Below, one piece after another: positions 23,601-34,365 of a stretch of DNA of 64,000 nucleotides. Positions within the stretch are counted from its first letter, which is position 1. Each line of letters begins with the position of its first letter. The translations under genes were made by a program, and so were the position numbers. The DNA is from Varanus komodoensis. Lineage: Eukaryota > Chordata > Lepidosauria > Squamata > Varanidae. Location: contig NW_025336346.1 of the NCBI RefSeq assembly GCF_004798865.1, positions 6,580,572-6,644,571 of the forward strand, in the 5' to 3' direction. Below the pieces are notes generated by a model. It saw only the letters and a list, made by a program, of their open reading frames with translations, was not told the DNA's origin and did no database searches.

Positions 23601-23949
23601 TCCCTCTTCATCCCCCGCCCGCCCCCCGCCAGCAGCTGTGTGGGGGACTGGCTGGAGTGCATCTTATCTGGGGAGGAAGATGCATGGGAGAGCCCATCTA
23701 CTTTCCTCATCCTCTTGGTAGTAGTTTCCTCACCTCCCAAGCCGCTCTTGCTGCTAATCCGTGGGAAAGGTTGGTCCCACGTGCTTCCCCCTCATTGCAA
23801 GGCTTGCTATGCCCACCCTTGTGCATACTGGGCTTGCCCACCTGTGCCCCCTGCATGACATTCCACAGTTCATCTCATTTATTACCTTTCTGTACTGTTG
23901 CCAAACAGTCAAGCTGTCTGGATAGTTTGCAAAGATTTTAAAACCTTAA
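23601..23949. other. Unassigned, C-rich
   Basis: Pyrimidine-rich flank of the CpG-rich stretch. No gene recognised. Confidence 0.35.
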
Positions 23950-24440
23950 AAAGGCAGCATTCCACCTCAATGGGAGATGTCACCAGTGGAGTCCTATTTT
24001 AGGGTTCTGTTTTAGGAGCAGTGCTTTTCAACCTATTCATAATGGTCTAAGATTAGGAGTAAGTTGGGAAGTGGTGAAATTTCCTGATGACACCAAAAAA
24101 ATTAGGATGGTTAAAAGGGTTTGTGTGGTGCTCCAAAGCGATTTCTCCAAGCTGGGAAAATGGGCATCAAAATGGCAAATGCAGTTCAATGTAAGCAAGA
24201 GTAGAGTAATAGTAGTAATAGTAGAAAAGTAGGATAGTGTGAATTTGTGACCTACAACAGCAGGGGATTGGACCTGATGGCTTTCTTGGCCCTTTCCAAC
24301 TCCACTATTCTATGACTATGAATGCAAACTGTTGGGGCAAAAAAATCCCAACTTCAGGGATATGCTGATGGAATTTGAACTAGCAGTGGCTGAGCAAGAA
24401 AGCGATCTTGGGATAGTAGTGGACAACTCGATGGGCTGAA
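23950..24440 (+). mobile_element. CR1 LINE internal fragment
   Basis: The left part reads like the CR1 polymerase core ('ggagcagtgcttttcaacctattcataa', 'ttcctgatgacacc', 'ctgggaaaatgggcatcaaaatggcaaatgcagttcaatgta'), including a decayed 'FADDT' region. The right part resumes with 'ggggcaaaaaaatcccaacttc', 'gagcaagaaagcgatcttgggatagtagtggacaactcgatg'. It is broken by frameshifts and by a second CR1 tail at about 24235-24325. Confidence 0.8.
24235..24325 (+). mobile_element. CR1 3' tail nested in CR1
   Basis: The words 'acaacagcaggggattggacctgatggctttcttgg', 'cctttccaactccactattctatgactatgaat' are a CR1 3' terminus complete with CTATG-type tail. They lie between two parts of another CR1 copy in the same direction, so a very short CR1 insertion took place into an older CR1. 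Confidence 0.75.
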
Positions 24441-24964
24441 AGCAAATCACCAGATGTTTTTTACATCAGCTTGCAGCATTTTTATTTCTTCTTCTAATTA
24501 TTTTTAAATGTCAATTTCACCAAAACAAAGAAAGCCCTGTAAAAGAAAAAGATGCAGTTTTCTTACAGGAATTAAAATAAATCACTTACAAAAGATATGA
24601 ATGAAATGTATATCCACATGTGTATATAAATACGTAGTAATATGGCTATCAATATAAAAGGATATGCATCAGCTTCAGAGAAGGTAGATCAAATATCCAT
24701 ATATTTATCCATCTGCAAGTGGCATCTAAAAACCACCTGTTCAAATACTGAAAGCATAATTATGCTCTCAATTCATTGTGTTAATGGGGGTGTGTGCTTA
24801 AGTTGGAGACAACTTCATGGCACATAGCAACAAGTAAATAGAACAATCCCACATAAAACATGCCTATATAATCCTAAGCATAATATACATCTTTAGTGTA
24901 TTAACTTTACCTATTTGCCATGCTGGCAGGAAATACTGGGAGCTGAAGACCAAAATATCTGGAG
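24441..24964. other. AT-rich spacer
   Basis: AT-rich DNA with no named repeat or exon. Confidence 0.35.
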
Positions 24965-25065
24965 ATTTATTTTTTTAAGCTTTTATATACTGTTCATTAG
25001 CAGCATATTTCTCAGAACAGTGTACAATACAACCAAATAAAAACAATATACAGTATCAATGATCA
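24965..25065 (-). repeat. L2-type 3' tail fragment (family B)
   Basis: 'atttatttttttaagcttttatatact', 'ctcagaacagtgtacaatacaaccaaataaaaacaatata' follows the family B order on the minus strand. Short and diverged. Confidence 0.45.
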
Positions 25066-25450
25066 ATTTGCCATCAAGTGCATCTGTCATAGGACATCTG
25101 TCTCCTTCCCATTCCTGACCTAGTAAAGCAAACTTATGCACAAGTACACAGCTTTCACTTGCTTACCCATCATCTGCTGCTGGCCCAGGTCTGCCCACAT
25201 GAGCTGGGCAAATGGGTGGGCAGATGAAAGGCTGACATGAGAGTACCAGTGAACAAGCAACAGCACACGGAAAGAAGGGCAGGCCGGAGCGGCAGGCAGC
25301 CTTTGGGAGCAAATGGGGAGGAGAGAGGAAGGTCCTGAGTCTCCTTTCCCCATGTGCAGAGAAGTGTGGTGGTGGGACCCACCCAACCATATGCCTTTTG
25401 GTTGTGGGAGGGAGGATGTGTTCGTTCCCTGCCATTCCCTCTCCCCAAAT
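25066..25450. other. Unassigned non-coding stretch
   Basis: Three overlapping minus-strand frames arise from a stop-poor region and have no domain. Nothing else seen. Confidence 0.3.
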
Positions 25451-25454
25451 CTGC

Positions 25455-26056
25455 TGTGAGAAGTAGAAGATTACTGTGAGCAGGTAAAGCTATGGATCAC
25501 TTAGTGATTAATAAAGATATTGTGATTAACGGACTAGAACGGGTAAAGCTATACAGATCACTTCGTGATTAATAGGAGTATTGTGACCAACACAAACTAA
25601 AAGACTACAAGATGCAATCGGTAGACGTGGCATTAAACTTTTGAACCTAGAATCTAAAGTATGGCTGCGTAATTAGCTAATGCATATTAATGATGCCTCC
25701 TAGTATGACTGAGAGGGTTATTGACATGAACATGGGACGTATGAGCAGGTGGGGGTAACATGCCAAGGAGTAGTATGATGAAGGCAGACGGGAAGAATGG
25801 GAATTCCCAGTATCCCAGCCAATGGGAGAAAGGAGGCAGGGACTTTGCGCATGAGTAGGGAATAAGAGGCTGTGTCAACTGCTCCCCAGTGCACTACCTT
25901 TGGGGTGAGTGCCCGGTCTGGCCAGAACGTAATAAACTGTTGCTGCTTGGTACTTTGCCTCCCGTATCATCATTGCTTGGATTCCATTCCTTACACTGCT
26001 ACTTGAGACAAGAGTCTGCCCTGCGTAAGAAGGAAATTTACCAGGTGTCACCGACA
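25455..26056 (+). mobile_element. Solo LTR of an endogenous retrovirus (fossil)
   Basis: A 602-bp segment starts TGTGAG and ends CGACA, and is flanked by an exact 4-bp duplication CTGC (25451-25454 and 26057-26060). A 4-bp duplication and TG...CA ends are usual for gammaretrovirus-like (ERV1) elements. The left part contains two direct repeats of about 50 bp (about 25481-25529 and 25539-25592), as in a U3 enhancer. A polyadenylation word AATAAA lies at about 25931, placing R/U5 to its right. No internal viral sequence adjoins it, so it is a solo LTR left by recombination. Boundaries are inferred, and age is unknown though the ends are still readable. Confidence 0.6.
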
Positions 26057-26060
26057 CTGC

Positions 26061-28314
26061 CCAGAAAACCAGCTTCCAACATGGAGACTCCTGCCCTCCA
26101 ATCTGCTAGTGGTAACAGACTTTCCATGCTTCAGTCTCTCCTCAAGTGAAAGAGCCTTATGCTTGTGATCCTTCCAGCAGTTATTCTCTGTGAGTCTTTC
26201 AGCACCTGTATGGACCTCACTGTATGGACAACCTGTATGGACATTGAGTGTCATGCAGGTGAATATGCAAATAGTTTTTACTGTTCTGGCAAGTACTGCA
26301 CTTGAGATGATGCAAGGGGGTCAAAAGGGTCACTCTTTGGTGTATGATGATCTGGTTTGCCCGTGGAAAACATTATTTTATGCCAATAAATGTCTAATGT
26401 TAAACCTGCTTTGGCAAACTCACCCAAAACTGATCTGGAGCTCCCACACTGGGAATCTAAAATTGCATATTTGATCAAATTCATTCTATAACCATAGCCA
26501 TTCATAGATTTCCCTATCTGTGCTTCCTCTCTATGGAACTGCTGGGTAACCACAAGAAAGCTCACTCAACAAGCTGACAAAAGAGAGCTCTTTGAATAAT
26601 GTGACTAATAAAGCGAGGCTAACAGACAGGGTGCTATATTGAATTTTCCTGTGCATAATAAGGGTTGAAGCACTTCAGGCTCCTTCCCTCCTGGCAGCCC
26701 AAACAATAGAAGCGACTCTTAGCTTTGTTCCCAGTGTAACATGGATCATATGGAGGGAATGAGCACATCATCCAGACTGAGACTATCTCAGGCTGGATGC
26801 TGCTTTAAGATCAAAGGGGCCACATTAGCAGCCCACCGAAATAAATAGAAACTGGACCCCATCCAAAATGCCTGGGCAGCAGATGATAAGGCTGGAATGC
26901 GCAATGGACCGCCTGAGCCACCGTTTCTTCTTTGGAGCAATGTTATGCCATCTGGACACCATGTGTGGTGAGTAGCAGGAGAAAACATGCAGGCACAACA
27001 CGAAAGAAGTTGAAGAGCACCTCATCCCTCTATGAGGCCGTGGTTTTATACTCCTCTTCTGAGAGTGAGGAAAGCTAACCTAATCTCTATCATGGAGGGT
27101 GATGGAGAACTTGATATACGCCTTGCCCCACATTACATCTGATGTGGCCATTTGTGGCCACGCACACGCAGCAGAGAGAATCATGATATGAATCATGCAG
27201 CCACATTGATGAATATCTCCAGGAGGCTTTGCTCCAGCATCAGAGTTACACAGAAGTCTCATCCTTCCCTCAAGGCATTGACTAGACCTTGGTGACCCTG
27301 GCCAGCCACAGTATTCCCAGGGCAGCTGTTGCTCCTGGAATGCACAATGAACAGGCTCTTATGAAATTCTGTGCCTACATCTCCATGTCCTTCATTGCTC
27401 CCTGCCCTTTGCAATGATCTATTGGTAGATGACGTCGTCCCCAGTCATCAACCACCGCCTCAACCAGTTCAGGTGGATTCTCTAGCAGGAAATCTGCTTG
27501 CATCTGCCTATGCTTGGCTTAGCCTTGCTGATGCCCTATCTAGCAAAGGTTCGATGATGTGAGTCAGAAAAAAGATAAAGTGGCTTCCAGATTGACTGTA
27601 TCAGTGCTCTGCTACCTGCCAATCAGTCCCAGACAAACGATTGTCACTGCCCTTGACAGCGTATTTGAATGATGGAGCACATAGAGCACAAAGGCGTGAT
27701 CCTACAGGCAAAGAGCCCAGATGACAAAGGGCTCTGGGCTCAGAAGCTGCGTGCCGCTCAGAGCCTTGTTGCCTCTTGCTGGTGGGACTGGAGGAGTGGT
27801 GGAGCTCTTGCGTCTCCATCCTCTGAAATGGGTATTTCCCATAGAGGGGTCTCAGAGCCTGTCTAAACTCCTTTAGGTGTCAGCTGGAGGCTGTGGGGGC
27901 TTCAGGTGCCTCAGAGTTTCGGCCACTCCGTCCCTGCCCACTAGCTTACTCCCAAGGCACCCGTTTCCTCTCCGGTGTGGGAGTGCAGACTTCCAGAATG
28001 GAAGAGGGAACATGGTGGTTGGGCAAAGTCAGGAATGAGGCTCTGACACCAGACAAATCTTGCAGGTTTGGAGTTCAGAGCGGTATTTCTAGGCTACCCT
28101 AAGGCCTCTTGAATGCTGTTCAGGGACTATCTATTAGCTAAAATAGATGCCTGCCGGGCTGATGTGAGATCCTGTTTAGAGCCTGATTCAGAATGTTCGA
28201 TCCTGATGTGGACAATGGGGAAGAGCTTGATTTTGAAATGTTGGTTCACATCATGATAGTCCTCATAAAGAGTGAAAATGAATACAGGTAGTTGTCTGCA
28301 TCATCATCACCATC
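26061..28314. other. Unassigned non-coding stretch
   Basis: About 2.2 kb with no gene I can support. The part from about 26760 to 27600 has a fairly even composition and might be an old mobile element, but no motif was recognised. Confidence 0.3.
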
Positions 28315-28410
28315 ATCATGTATTTCATTTCTGTACTGCCAATAGCCAAAGTTCTCTGAGTGGTTTACAACCAAGTATAAAAACAATAAAATACAATAGA
28401 TAAAAACATG
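28315..28410 (-). repeat. L2-type 3' tail fragment (family B)
   Basis: 'tttcatttctgtactgccaatagccaaagttctctgagtggtttacaacc' followed by 'tataaaaacaataaaatacaatagataaaaac' is the minus-strand form of the L2 tail with the 'gtaaaccactcagag...ctattgg' block. Confidence 0.6.
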
Positions 28411-30654
28411 AACAAGAATTAACTTTTTCTCTCTTTCTCTCGCTTCCTTGCTCTTATATGCACACACCTATGACATAATACCCAATTTAGTAGCCTAATA
28501 CTCAATTTATTAGAATTAATAAATTGAATTCTAAAGTGGGCAAAGGGCAGTGTAGGTTTAACAGGTAGGACTTTGGCTGTTGCAAGCTGAGATTGCATGA
28601 GAAAGGGAACTAGAGGGATAGAATTTGCCCTGCACGAGGCTTAAATTTTTCAGGAGTAGCTTTTCCCAACATGAGGGAGAACCCCTTTATCTCAAAGCCA
28701 ACAAACTGGTTCTAGCAGTTTTCATCTCCACCAAGAGCAGGTCTTTTGTATAGCTGCTGTGTCTTAACTGACCATTCAGGACCAGGCTACCCACAAATCA
28801 GGTGCATTACAGCAGAGACAGCCAAAAACAATATGTTACTGCTGTGAAAACCCTCCCTCCTTACCTCTGAGGAATTACAGCTAAGCTGACCGAAGCCATT
28901 TGCCCTGCTGATCAGACTGTCAGTGGTATGTTGACCCAGCAAGCCCTGTCTCTGCCCGACGCTGGTGCAGTCTCCTCACACAGCTGTACCACCTCAGCTT
29001 TCATGCGGGGGACCAGTGATGACCCACCTTGAAAGCTTGCTGTTCAGGGGCAAAGTTAAGCTAAAGGGCAGGCCTTCTTTCTTCAACATGAAGCTTTCAT
29101 GTGGGGCAACAGTTTGATCTGCTAGAGTCACTTGAAAGTCCTGTGTGCTGTCAGTATGTTTGACCTGGCCCAGATATTCTTCAACAAGAGCTTCCCTTCC
29201 CAACTGGACCCAGAATTCCAGGTCTGTTCTTCAAACCTGTATGAGCAACCTGGGGTCTTAGCTTGACGTTATCTTGAAAGGTGAATCAGACATAAATGTC
29301 AAAAATAAGGTAAGTGTCAGGATCTGGTGGTGAACTGTCGAAAGGGCACAGTGCCATCCCTTGCCCCCCACTTGCAAGAAGGAAGGATGCATTCCCACTG
29401 CCAGTCTTCTCTGGGCTTCTGGAAAACAGCTATTATTCTGAGGCCTTTGTTCCAGCAGTCATCAGCAGGGTGAATAAACTTGCCCACAGGTACAATAAAT
29501 ACACAGTACCTGTTGGGCTAATATTTGTTGAGCTGCATGTAGCAAACACTCCCACCTTAACAGGAATTATATATTATCCAGCAAGTCGTTTCTTTTCCAC
29601 CTAGAACTTCACTTTCAATCGTCAAGTGCCACTTCGCATGGCAGTCACGACTGTTCTCCAGGACTCTCAGCAGAACAAACTCACCTCACAAGGCTCCCTC
29701 ACCTTCCCGTGCTGTGTCACCCAGAGGCCACCCAACTTCACTGCTGGGTGGTTCCTTCATATCACTGGCAGCTTTTGGCACAAGGGGAACCGTGGCCTCG
29801 AAGTGTTGCCTCGAAGTGGTTTTGCGTGTCCTGTCTGGAGGTGATGGGAGCTGTACTCCAAGATGGCACCACAATGAGGAAGATTGCCCTACGTGTGCAT
29901 AAGCAATATTTAGCCTATCTGTAAAAATACACCAAAAAAAAAAAAAAAGTGGAAGAAGTGTGTCAGGAAGGAATTCATTGGCTTGTTTCAGAGTGACAAA
30001 GGCCGCAAACCTGTGCCGCAAAGAGCTGCTCCCCACCCCCAGCTTCACTCTGAGAACTCTCCCATATGTGCTTTTCATTAATCTCTGGGTAACCATTTTG
30101 ATAGACTCTCCACCTCCGGGGTGTGGTTGTGGTGTCCTCAACTCATTTCAAGGCCTTCCTTGTTGCTTCCTGCGTGGGTGTGCTGCGGTTTTTGTTTCTG
30201 AGAGGGAGTGTCATATGATGGGTCAGCAACTTCTGATCTTTCTGTCTTAGTCCCACTTCCTTCCTGAGTCCGATAAACAGTCAAAGAAACTATTTACATG
30301 TGCCTGTGTGTCAGATGTTTGCTGCGGCCTTTCGATTTTTTTTTGTTTGTTTCATCTCCACGGAACTGCAGCCTCCTTCTTCCTCTCCACTGTTGCCTGG
30401 GAGGGGGCTTGTGCTTGCTGGAAGGGATCAGGCTGTATCAGATGCGAGCCCCAAAAGGCACATCTGTGCAATCTACATATTTATGCACTTAGGGCACGGC
30501 CCAATCTGGATGCCTATTGGCTCCGAATCAGAGGATTGTGGGCATCCGATGCAGGGCAGAAGGACCCGAAGGAAAAGGTTGTGCCTGTGCAACTTTCACC
30601 TGGCAAAGCACCCAGAATGCTGATTCTGGTGGTTGATTGAACAACGGTTCAATT
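28411..30654. other. Unassigned non-coding stretch
   Basis: About 2.2 kb. A poly-A run lies at 29933-29948. Frames at 29314-29604 plus and 29686-30141 minus have no domain. Nothing else recognised. Confidence 0.35.
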
Positions 30655-30880
30655 AAGTTTCAATGTGGATACCAAGTATTTCCTGGTGGTTAGGACCCCG
30701 AGGGTATGGAATGGGCTTCCATGGGAGGCGGTTGGAGCCCCATTGGTGAGGGTGTTCAAGGATAGGGTGGACATGCACATGGTAGGCATGTCATGAGTGG
30801 AGCCGGCTGGAGGCGGGGGTCAGACTAGATGGCTGGGAGGCCCCTTCTGACTCACCCTCTTCCTATGTTTCTATGTTGTG
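30655..30880 (+). mobile_element. CR1 LINE 3' terminus
   Basis: Shares with 1700-2298 the blocks 'aagtatttcctg..ggttaggaccccgagg.tatggaatgg', 'catgggaggcggttg', 'gtgagggtgttcaaggatag', 'catgcacatggta..catgtcatgag' and a tail of TCCTATGTTTCTATG. It is a short, 5'-truncated copy of the same CR1 subfamily. Confidence 0.85.
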
Positions 30881-31177
30881 CTAAAGGGAGTGAGGGGAGT
30901 AGGCCTCCGGAGGCAATGCGGAGCATCGCAGGGCTGGCCTGCTCCCTTGCTCAGCCCCCCTCGGAGATGGCCTTGCGACTCCAGCACAGTCCGTTCTGCA
31001 TCAGCTGTGAGTGGGAGGTGCTCCAGGCTCAGAGCGGAGGCTCCAAAAAATCTAGTGGCTGCCTCAATGCTGCCTTATGACCATGGGATGATGGTGGCAA
31101 CCATTTTATTGCATGACATTCTTCCCTTGGCAGGGAATTTGCAAGCTTCAATCCTTCTCCATCATATCAACAATTCG
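30881..31177. other. Unassigned spacer
   Basis: Moderately GC-rich spacer. Nothing recognised. Confidence 0.3.
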
Positions 31178-31325
31178 AGGTGGGTCAGGCTGAGAGGCTG
31201 CGGCTGGCTCAAAGTCGCCCTGGTGAGCTTCGTGGCTACGGGGGTGCTGGTAGCCGGTCCCCCGCCCCGGGTGCCCCGCCAGCACTCTCAGCACCACATC
31301 ACCCCACACCAGCTCTCAGGATTGC
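31178..31325 (-). repeat. tRNA-derived SINE (type 1), inverted
   Basis: On the plus strand: 'gtgggtcaggctgagaggctgc', 'ctggctcaaagtcgccctggtgagcttcgtggc', then 'agcactctcagcaccacatcaccccacaccagctctca'. This is the reverse complement of a Sauria-type SINE with its tRNA-like head at the right ('gagagccagtgtggtgcagtgg...'). It is diverged and GC-enriched. Confidence 0.55.
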
Positions 31326-32514
31326 ATCGCTAGGGTTTTCATGACAGTACACGGTACGAGGGCACTTTGCAGCACTGTCCGTCCTCAGCTGGGGGCCTGC
31401 CACCGCTCCCATCCCACGAGCAGCCAGCCCCGTCAGTCCCGCTCATGGAGTGCCTCGCCCACCACTTGGAGACAGATTTCATGCCCCAGAGGGCAAGCTG
31501 CACACTGGATCGAATGGCTCATTTCTGGAACTTAGGTCAGCTCTGCCGACCCTTCCTGCCCCATGAATCAGGGTTCGGCTTGTCTTGGGTTGCCGCTGGA
31601 AGTGTGGCACCTCTGCTGCACAGGCGGTATGTGCGATGCACATGATGGCACTGGCGAGGCTGGCTGTGCATTGGCAGTGGCCACTGGACACAACTGTGGA
31701 AAAACAAACAAGCTAGTGTCTTAATTATTACCTCTCTTCAGATAACCTTCTGACATTTATTTCTAATTTCTGACAGTTCATTGGGGTGCGTTGGGGGGAT
31801 TTTGCACAGAAAATTCGCAGCATATTTCTCCCCTCCTTTGCTTTGTTGTGGGCTGCCCCAGGTGCTTTGGCTATTGGAAGCAGGGAGGTGGGACACAAAT
31901 GTAATTAACCAATCCATGAATTAATCATTCCGGATATTTTGAGAGGAGTCCTAACCACCTGATGTGCATCAACAGTGCTAGGTTCACACTGCGGTTGTAG
32001 CGACTTCTCTTTTTAGCAGCAGCAAAGCAGCTGCCTTTATGAGTCGGCTTGCGCGAGCTGCTTTGCCCCAGGGGGGCACACTCAGTGATGGTGACGGGTC
32101 AGATACGTGGGCTCACACATATGCACACACAAGCAGATGGAGACTCAGGTTCTTCCTCCCTTCCCCGTGTCCAGAGGCCGATCTCTGTGAGGAGGAGGAG
32201 CCTTGGCATTCCCACATCCCAGCAAGCTTGAGCAGATGGCTGGGATGGAGCAGAATTAAAGCCACGGCTCCCGTTTCAGGGCCCCTGCTCAAGCTCGCCC
32301 TCCACCCGGTGAGCCCACTTTTGCTGGAAGAGAAGCTGTGTGGGGCCGGCTTTCCTTGTGCGGCCTCTTTCCTAGCACCTTCGGACACCACATGGCTGTT
32401 CAGCTGGGTGCCGAGGGTCTAATCCTGCTGGGAAAGGTGGCCTCCAGGGAGAGGCAGCCCCAGCGGTGGCAGCCAGTGGCTTCGAGAGGGGCAGCGACAG
32501 TCACAGGTGCCTGT
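31326..32514. other. Unassigned non-coding stretch
   Basis: About 1.2 kb, moderately GC-rich, with antisense-overlapping frames and no domain. No gene supported. Confidence 0.3.
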
Positions 32515-32575
32515 GACACAGGTGGCTTCTAAGAACTGCACATGGCCCATGGGCTGTGGCTTGCCCACCTCTGGC
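32515..32575. mobile_element. hAT-like element, right end only
   Basis: The block 'catggcccatgggctgtggcttgcccacctctgg' is the reverse complement of a hAT-type end (CCAGAGGTGGGCAAGCC), similar to the left end at 19218. The left part cannot be placed. Confidence 0.35.
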
Positions 32576-32655
32576 ATACAGCATGGAGCATCACTGCACT
32601 CATGTGTCTCGTGCAGCATTAGGATAATGATAAGAGGAACACTTCTGTGTAGATG

Positions 32656-32925
32656 TAATACTGAAGATGAAACTCAAATACTTTGGCCACCTAATGAGAA
32701 GGAAGGACTCCCTGGAGAAGAGCCTAATGCTGAGAACAATAGATGGCAAAAGAAGAAGGGGGCGGCAGAGGATGAGGTGGCCAGATGGCGTCACTGAGGC
32801 AGTTGGTGCGAGCTTGAGTGGACTCTGGGGGATGGTGGAGGACAGGAAGGCCTGGAGGAATGTTGTCCATGCGGTCGCGATGGGTCGGACACGACTTCGC
32901 GACTAGCAACAACAACAAAAGACCC
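32656..32925 (+). mobile_element. BovB LINE 3' end, young-looking copy
   Basis: From 'actgaagatgaaactcaaat' onward this copy is nearly the same as 40857-41110. It encodes the same C terminus (KLKYFGHLMRRKDSLEKSLML, then RQRMRWPDGVTEAV, then LWGMVEDRKAWRNVVHAV, then GRTRLRD) in an open frame at 32667-32906, and ends with AACAACAACAAAA. It is severely 5'-truncated. The high similarity suggests both copies come from one recently active subfamily. Confidence 0.9.
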
Positions 32926-34321
32926 CTACTCTAAGACCAAGCTTCACATCCCAAGAACCTTGACCACATTTGCCACAAGCTCCTCTCCTCTCTACTCTTG
33001 CTACCTCTGTTTGCTGAGTTAAGTTTCCCCCAGAAGATACTCTTAGGCTATGGAGCGTCAATAAGGATGCCAATGACACACATTGTGGTAAATACGCCCA
33101 TGTTGTACTTACCTGTGGTCACCTTTGTTCTTGCAGGCAGGCAACCTGTTGGAGAGACTCCACACTCCTCCAGCAAAGGTCCCCCCTGCACCGCATCAAC
33201 AGCTGCAAAAAGTGAGGCTTCACGGGTTGGGATGGGAAATCTGTCCGGTAATGTTGGCAGCCCTCCTCAAACTGCTTGTCATCCCAAAGCCAAAATATGG
33301 TTGGCCGTCGCTTCTCAGTCCCCGACCTAACCTTGCTACTGGCATCCACAGTTGTGCCAGTCACTAGAAGCTAATGGGCTTCCCCGTGTTGAGTATCAGA
33401 ATTCCATCATAGACATCTTGGCCCACTCAGTCTCCAGCACAGATGGAACACGGGGCTTGTTTGAAGGTGGGTGGCAGGCAGTGGTGCCGGCAGGAGCACG
33501 TCTTGCAGAACTGATCGTGTGAGGGCCCCAGCCCTACGGCCAGGGTGGCACAAATGGGAGCATTGCCCCCTGCCATTTGCTATTAGAAAGCGTCCTTCTG
33601 TGTCATGACAGACAAGGACAGCCTCTTAAAGAATAGCAGCTTGCTTTAAGAACAGGAGCAATTTAAGAATGGGGCCCTAGGGAAAAAAAATCAGTGAGCA
33701 AAGCAGGTGGGTGCACAAGAAACGCTTCCTTTAGAGACCGCCCCCCCCCCCCCCCGGGTCTGCTCACTCAAGACTTTTCTTGACTGCAGGTGGATTTTTT
33801 AGGATGACAACCACCTTATAATTACTTGAATGAATCTGGGGGGGAGGGGAATGGGACTTGTGTAGTGACACAATCCTTGAAGAGTTAAATATTGGAACTT
33901 CATACAATGGGTTGGAGTTACTCGTAGACTCCACCCCAGTCTCCATCTGGTTGTGTTCTCTGCCCAGCCAGCAGCCATAAAGAAGCAGGTTTCTCTGCCT
34001 GCAGAAAGAAGGAAGTGTTTGTTTATTCTGTACTTACAGTGAGGAGTAGAGCAGGACTGGTGCTTTTTACTAAAGACAAAGAGACAGTTTAAAGGTGCCT
34101 GAAAAAATACCTACCCTAAATTACTCTTTGGGTACCTTCTCTAAGTGACCTACCCTTTAACCTTTTAAACCACTTACTGTACAACTAGTAGCTCTTCCTA
34201 GCCTTTTCTTCGGGACCTGATGGCAAAGGATGAAAACAGAAGAAACAGAGCAGCAGAAAGAGTTTTCTGGCAGGCTGGCTCCCTCTTCATTGATCACCGC
34301 TGCTGTGGGAGCAGGAACTGT
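32926..34321. other. Spacer with poly-C run
   Basis: A C-run of about 16 lies at 33740-33755 next to GGGTC. No gene or named element is recognised; the stretch 33880-34080 has a terse LTR-like feel but no ends. Confidence 0.35.
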
Positions 34322-34365
34322 CCGGAAAGCGGGATAAAAATGCAGCAAATAAATAAATAATTGGG
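34322..34365 (+). repeat. SINE/LINE tail with AAATAAATAAAT
   Basis: 'ggaaagcgggataaaaatgcagcaaataaataaata' has the wording of the last bases of squamate SINE/L2 tails ('aaggtgggatataaat..aataaataaat'). Confidence 0.4.

Noticed and set aside
23408-23941. 177-residue frame through the CpG-rich stretch
   Set aside because: GC-rich DNA lacks stop codons, so long frames are expected. The proline/serine/glycine-rich product matches nothing known to me.
26760-27600. Possible retroelement coding remnant on the minus strand
   Set aside because: No motif of a polymerase, integrase, recombinase or capsid could be read. Left unassigned.
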